A stretch of DNA of 64,000 nt, taken from the NCBI GenBank assembly GCA_965215345.1, contig CBDCDL010000002.1:1984001-2048000 (forward strand), given 5' to 3'. A model generated the notes under the pieces. The model saw only the letters and a program-made list of their open reading frames with translations. It made no database searches and was not told where the DNA came from. This document shows, piece after piece, positions 61,998 through 64,000 of the stretch. A program made the position numbers and the translations under genes. Position 1 is the first letter of the stretch; each line of letters opens with the position of its first letter. The DNA comes from CATQHW01 sp965215345 (GTDB lineage Bacteria; Spirochaetota; Spirochaetia; SZUA-6; Bin103).

Positions 61998-62125
61998 TGC
62001 AACTCGAGCCTCCCGTAGATCGAGCAGGCGATGCGCTCGCGGCTGCCAGCGAGCGCATCGCCTGCCAGCTGTCTTCCACGTAGCACTTCAGGATGTAGGC
62101 GGTGTCGAAGTAGGAAGTAGGTCAT
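61985..62125 (-). pseudogene. VapC PIN toxin, N-terminal third, with a 7-base tandem duplication
   Basis: ATG 62125 overlaps the Phd-type antitoxin stop (ATGA). The intended frame is MTYFDTAYILKCYVEDSWQA, but CTACTTC is present twice in tandem (GAAGTAG at 62107-62113 and 62114-62120), which shifts the frame after the fourth codon. A compensating change near 62040 restores ERIACSIYGRLELHA. After that the PIN domain is gone and BrnT sequence begins. Non-functional as a toxin. Confidence 0.75.
62025..62064. repeat. Perfect 16-base inverted repeat with 8-base loop
   Basis: CAGGCGATGCGCTCGC and its exact complement are separated by GGCTGCCA. It lies in the VapC remnant exactly where the frame is restored. 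It would form a very stable hairpin in DNA or RNA. Confidence 0.75.
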
Positions 62126-62364
62126 CCGCGATCGCGGTCCTCGGACACGGAGCGGGCGGAGTCGCCCGGAACCTCCGGCAGCGCGTCGAACTCGGGCAGT
62201 GTTCGGCACCGGCTGAACGGGGTGCTCAGGTCCTCGGTTCGCACCGGAACGAGCGAGGCGGTCGGCCGTCCCCGGTCCGTGATGATCACATGTTCACCGA
62301 GCGCTGCGCGCCGCACCCACTCACCGGTGTTGAGGTGCAGTTCGTGCATCGCGATGCGTGCCAC
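62122..62364 (-). CDS. Phd/YefM-type antitoxin
   Basis: 80 residues from GTG 62364 (ATG at the sixth codon is an alternative). Phd features: MHELHLNTGEWVRRAALGEH, then VIITDRGRPTASLVPV, the DNA-binding dimer core, and a flexible tail (DALPEVPGDSARS) that would wrap the toxin. The cognate VapC starts on its stop codon but is broken. Intact orphan antitoxin, possibly still a repressor. Confidence 0.8.
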   Translation of the reverse strand: MARIAMHELHLNTGEWVRRAALGEHVIITDRGRPTASLVPVRTEDLSTPFSRCRTLPEFDALPEVPGDSARSVSEDRDRG

Positions 62365-62469
62365 GCGTCACAATGTGTGGCGATCGCTGATGCCGCTCAA
62401 CCCAGGGCTCGCGATCCGAGCATCGCTCGCCTGTACAGCCAGCGCACCGGCACGCACAGTACCGCCGCC

Positions 62470-63546
62470 ATGGTCCGCACCGGTGCGCCCGGTCTGTCGA
62501 CGCCGATCACGATCAAGGGGCGCACGCTGCGCAACCGGATCGTGATGCCGCCGATGGCCAGCCACCTGTCGCCGCCGGACGGCTCGGTGACGCAGGAGCA
62601 CCTGGACCGCTACGTGCCGCGCGCAGCCGCCGGGGTTGGCCTGGTGATGGTCGAGCACTGCTACGTGGTGGCCGGCGGGCGCACCAGCGACGACCAGCTC
62701 GGCATCCACGACGACGCGCTGATCGCCGGCCACGCCCGTCTCTGCGCGGAGATCCGGGCGACCGGCGCCGTGACCGGCGTGCAGCTCAACCACGGGGGAG
62801 GCAAGGTCCCCAGTACCTGCAGCGGCCATCAGCCGGTGAGCGCCTCCGCCGGCGTGGTGCCGAGAGGCCAGGAGGAGTGCCGGGCCGCGACGATCGCCGA
62901 GATCGAGGCGTACCCGCGCGGCTTCGCGCACGCCGCCGGCCGCGCGGTCGCGGCCGGCTACGACCTCGTGGAGATCCACGGCGCGCACGGCTACCTGCTC
63001 AGCCAGTTCCTGTCGCCGCTGGTCAACCGCCGCGACGACCGCTACGGCGGCGACCCCGAGCGCCGCCTCGCCCTCCCCTGCGCGGTGGTGCGCGCCGTAC
63101 GCGCCGTGGTGGGGCCGGACTACTGGGTCCAGTACCGCCTGGGCGCGCTGGACTACAAGCCCGGAGGCCTGGACGCGGACGCGGCGGTCGCGGCCGCCCA
63201 GGCGTTGATCGAAGCCGGCGTCGACTCCATCCACATCTCCGGCGGCGTGCACGGCCCGCAGTCGCAGGACTGGGACGGAACCTCCGAGGGCTACCACGTC
63301 GACATCGCCGCCCGCGTGCGCGCGGCCGTCATCGTACCGGTGATCGTTCCCGGCGCGATCCGCACGCCGGCGTTCGCCGACCGGGTGGTCCGCGACGGCA
63401 AGGCCGACCTGGTGGCGGTCGGCACGGCGATGCTGGACAATCCACGCTGGGCGGCCGACGCCATCGAGGCACTCGCCACAACGACTGACCGGGCCGTCGA
63501 GCCGTTGCCCGGCGGCAGCCCGTGCGGTACGGTTGGCCCTTCGTGA
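62470..63546 (+). CDS. Old-yellow-enzyme-type NADH:flavin oxidoreductase
   Basis: 358 residues from ATG 62470. A (beta/alpha)8 barrel binding FMN: RNRIVMPPMASHL at the start, GVQLNHGGG, and the hallmark EIHGAHGYLLSQFLSP followed by NRRDDRYGG. Further on are VQYRLGALDYKPGG and, near the end, LVAVGTAMLDNPRW. There is no C-terminal 4Fe-4S/FAD extension, so it is the short type that reduces activated double bonds with NAD(P)H. The physiological substrate is unknown. A sugar-transporter permease gene follows in the same direction. Confidence 0.87.
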   Translation: MVRTGAPGLSTPITIKGRTLRNRIVMPPMASHLSPPDGSVTQEHLDRYVPRAAAGVGLVMVEHCYVVAGGRTSDDQLGIHDDALIAGHARLCAEIRATGAVTGVQLNHGGGKVPSTCSGHQPVSASAGVVPRGQEECRAATIAEIEAYPRGFAHAAGRAVAAGYDLVEIHGAHGYLLSQFLSPLVNRRDDRYGGDPERRLALPCAVVRAVRAVVGPDYWVQYRLGALDYKPGGLDADAAVAAAQALIEAGVDSIHISGGVHGPQSQDWDGTSEGYHVDIAARVRAAVIVPVIVPGAIRTPAFADRVVRDGKADLVAVGTAMLDNPRWAADAIEALATTTDRAVEPLPGGSPCGTVGPS

Positions 63547-63564
63547 AGGAGCACCGCGGGTTCC

Positions 63565-64000
63565 GTGGCGACTGACCCGGCTGCGTCTGCCGCCGATGCG
63601 CAGCGGGAGTTGCTGCGCCGCCAGTTCCGCACGCGTGCCGTGCGCATGCGGCCGCTCTACCTGCTCCTCCTGATCTCGTTCGCCTTCCTGTTCGTGTTCA
63701 AGTACGTGCCGATCTACGGGATGGCGATCGCCTTCACGGACTTCAACGTCCGCGACGGGCTGCTCGGCAGCGAGTGGAACAACTTCGCCTACTTCAAGCG
63801 GATGGCGCGGGATCCGTTCTTCACGCGCGTGCTGTTCAACACCGCCTACCTGAGCTTCCTGCGCCTGGTCTTCCAGTTTCCGGCGCCCATCGTCTTCGCG
63901 CTGCTGCTCAACGAGATCAGATTCACCCCCTTCAAGCGGGCGGTGCAGAGCTTCAGCTACTTCCCGCACTTCATCTCCTGGGTGCTCCTTGGCGGCATCG
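63565..64000 (+). CDS. LplB-type sugar ABC transporter permease, 3' end outside window
   Basis: The frame starts at GTG 63565 and is open to the window edge (145 codons). After a 30-residue head come the first membrane helix (PLYLLLLISFAFLFVF), KYVPIYGMAIAFTDFN, which is the LplB/YtcP mark, and FQFPAPIVFALLLNE in the second or third helix. This permease group works with a lipoprotein binding protein and a second permease and imports oligosaccharides or aldouronates. It is typical of spirochaetes and Firmicutes, which is part of the basis for the host guess. Confidence 0.87.
   Translation, partial: MATDPAASAADAQRELLRRQFRTRAVRMRPLYLLLLISFAFLFVFKYVPIYGMAIAFTDFNVRDGLLGSEWNNFAYFKRMARDPFFTRVLFNTAYLSFLRLVFQFPAPIVFALLLNEIRFTPFKRAVQSFSYFPHFISWVLLGGI

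Noticed and set aside
61963..62469. Upstream extension of the old-yellow-enzyme frame
   Set aside because: The extension runs antisense through the toxin-antitoxin remnants and has no homology; the ATG at 62470 fits the family start.
1..64000. tRNA, rRNA or CRISPR loci
   Set aside because: Scanned by eye for T-loop-like motifs, rRNA-like segments and regular repeats; nothing held up.

Overview
The window is high in G+C (about two-thirds by eye) and comes from a bacterium with Gram-negative-type features: lipoproteins, a periplasmic M23 peptidase, a MoxR/DUF58/transglutaminase locus and FtsH. The last gene is an LplB-type sugar ABC permease, and there are many Gfo/Idh-, SMP-30- and cupin-type sugar genes. 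Together these fit a high-GC spirochaete, possibly a host-associated lineage known mainly from metagenomes. That placement is inference; no rRNA or other phylogenetic marker gene is present. No tRNA, rRNA or CRISPR array was found.

Layout. 1-2.5 kb: a PIN-type protein cut by the window edge, a nuclease-like protein and a frameshifted AlbA_2/ATPase regulator. 2.5-8.7 kb: a tight operon on the minus strand (MoxR ATPase, DUF58, transglutaminase with a Gly/Gln-rich linker, beta-propeller lipoprotein). 8.7-11.6 kb: thioesterase, a VapC remnant, a frameshifted acetyltransferase and an ABC-F ATPase. 11.6-27.7 kb: a defence island. It holds a decayed antitoxin, a RelE-like/UvrD-like fusion that has lost its Walker B region, an ietAS pair (S8 protease + AAA ATPase), a VapC-type toxin with its antitoxin beside a decayed copy of the methylase 3' end, a large type III methylase and its helicase-nuclease separated by a YgiT protein, a gutted IS1595 element and a Panacea plus membrane-protein pair, and finally a small DprA-like protein.

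27.8-40.7 kb is mostly metabolic. It has an ankyrin protein, a translationally coupled set (cupin, dehydrogenase, mutarotase, lactonase) that reads as an oxidative sugar route, an AAA/DUF4143 ATPase, an SGNH hydrolase, an aldo/keto reductase, ftsH, an amidase, a cupin and a small lipoprotein. Between ftsH and the amidase is a dense block of palindromes around a 13-codon reading frame. 40.8-50.1 kb has a broken Fic gene behind an array of operator-like repeats, a three-gene cassette of unknown function (TIGR04255 plus two), one of two ~595-residue paralogues of an unrecognised family, and a MarR-controlled heterodimeric ABC exporter with one frameshifted half.

50.2-61 kb has a 1213-residue STAND-type NTPase with an N-terminal nuclease-like domain, two VOC proteins, the second paralogue, and a second type III restriction system whose nuclease domain is cut off by an in-frame amber codon. 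61-64 kb holds an M23 peptidase with a decayed neighbour, two toxin-antitoxin modules fused by deletion (intact antitoxins, broken toxins), an old-yellow-enzyme-type oxidoreductase and the start of an ABC permease.

Two themes stand out. First, defence and toxin-antitoxin genes are dense and many are decayed, with toxins and nucleases broken more often than their antitoxins or methylases. Second, there are many single-base frame changes. These could be real decay or residual assembly error, and only reads can settle that. The best candidates for undescribed biology are the TIGR04255 cassette (41964-43807), the Panacea plus membrane coiled-coil pair (22822-23636), the STAND NTPase (50201-53842) and the palindromic block at 38260-38409.
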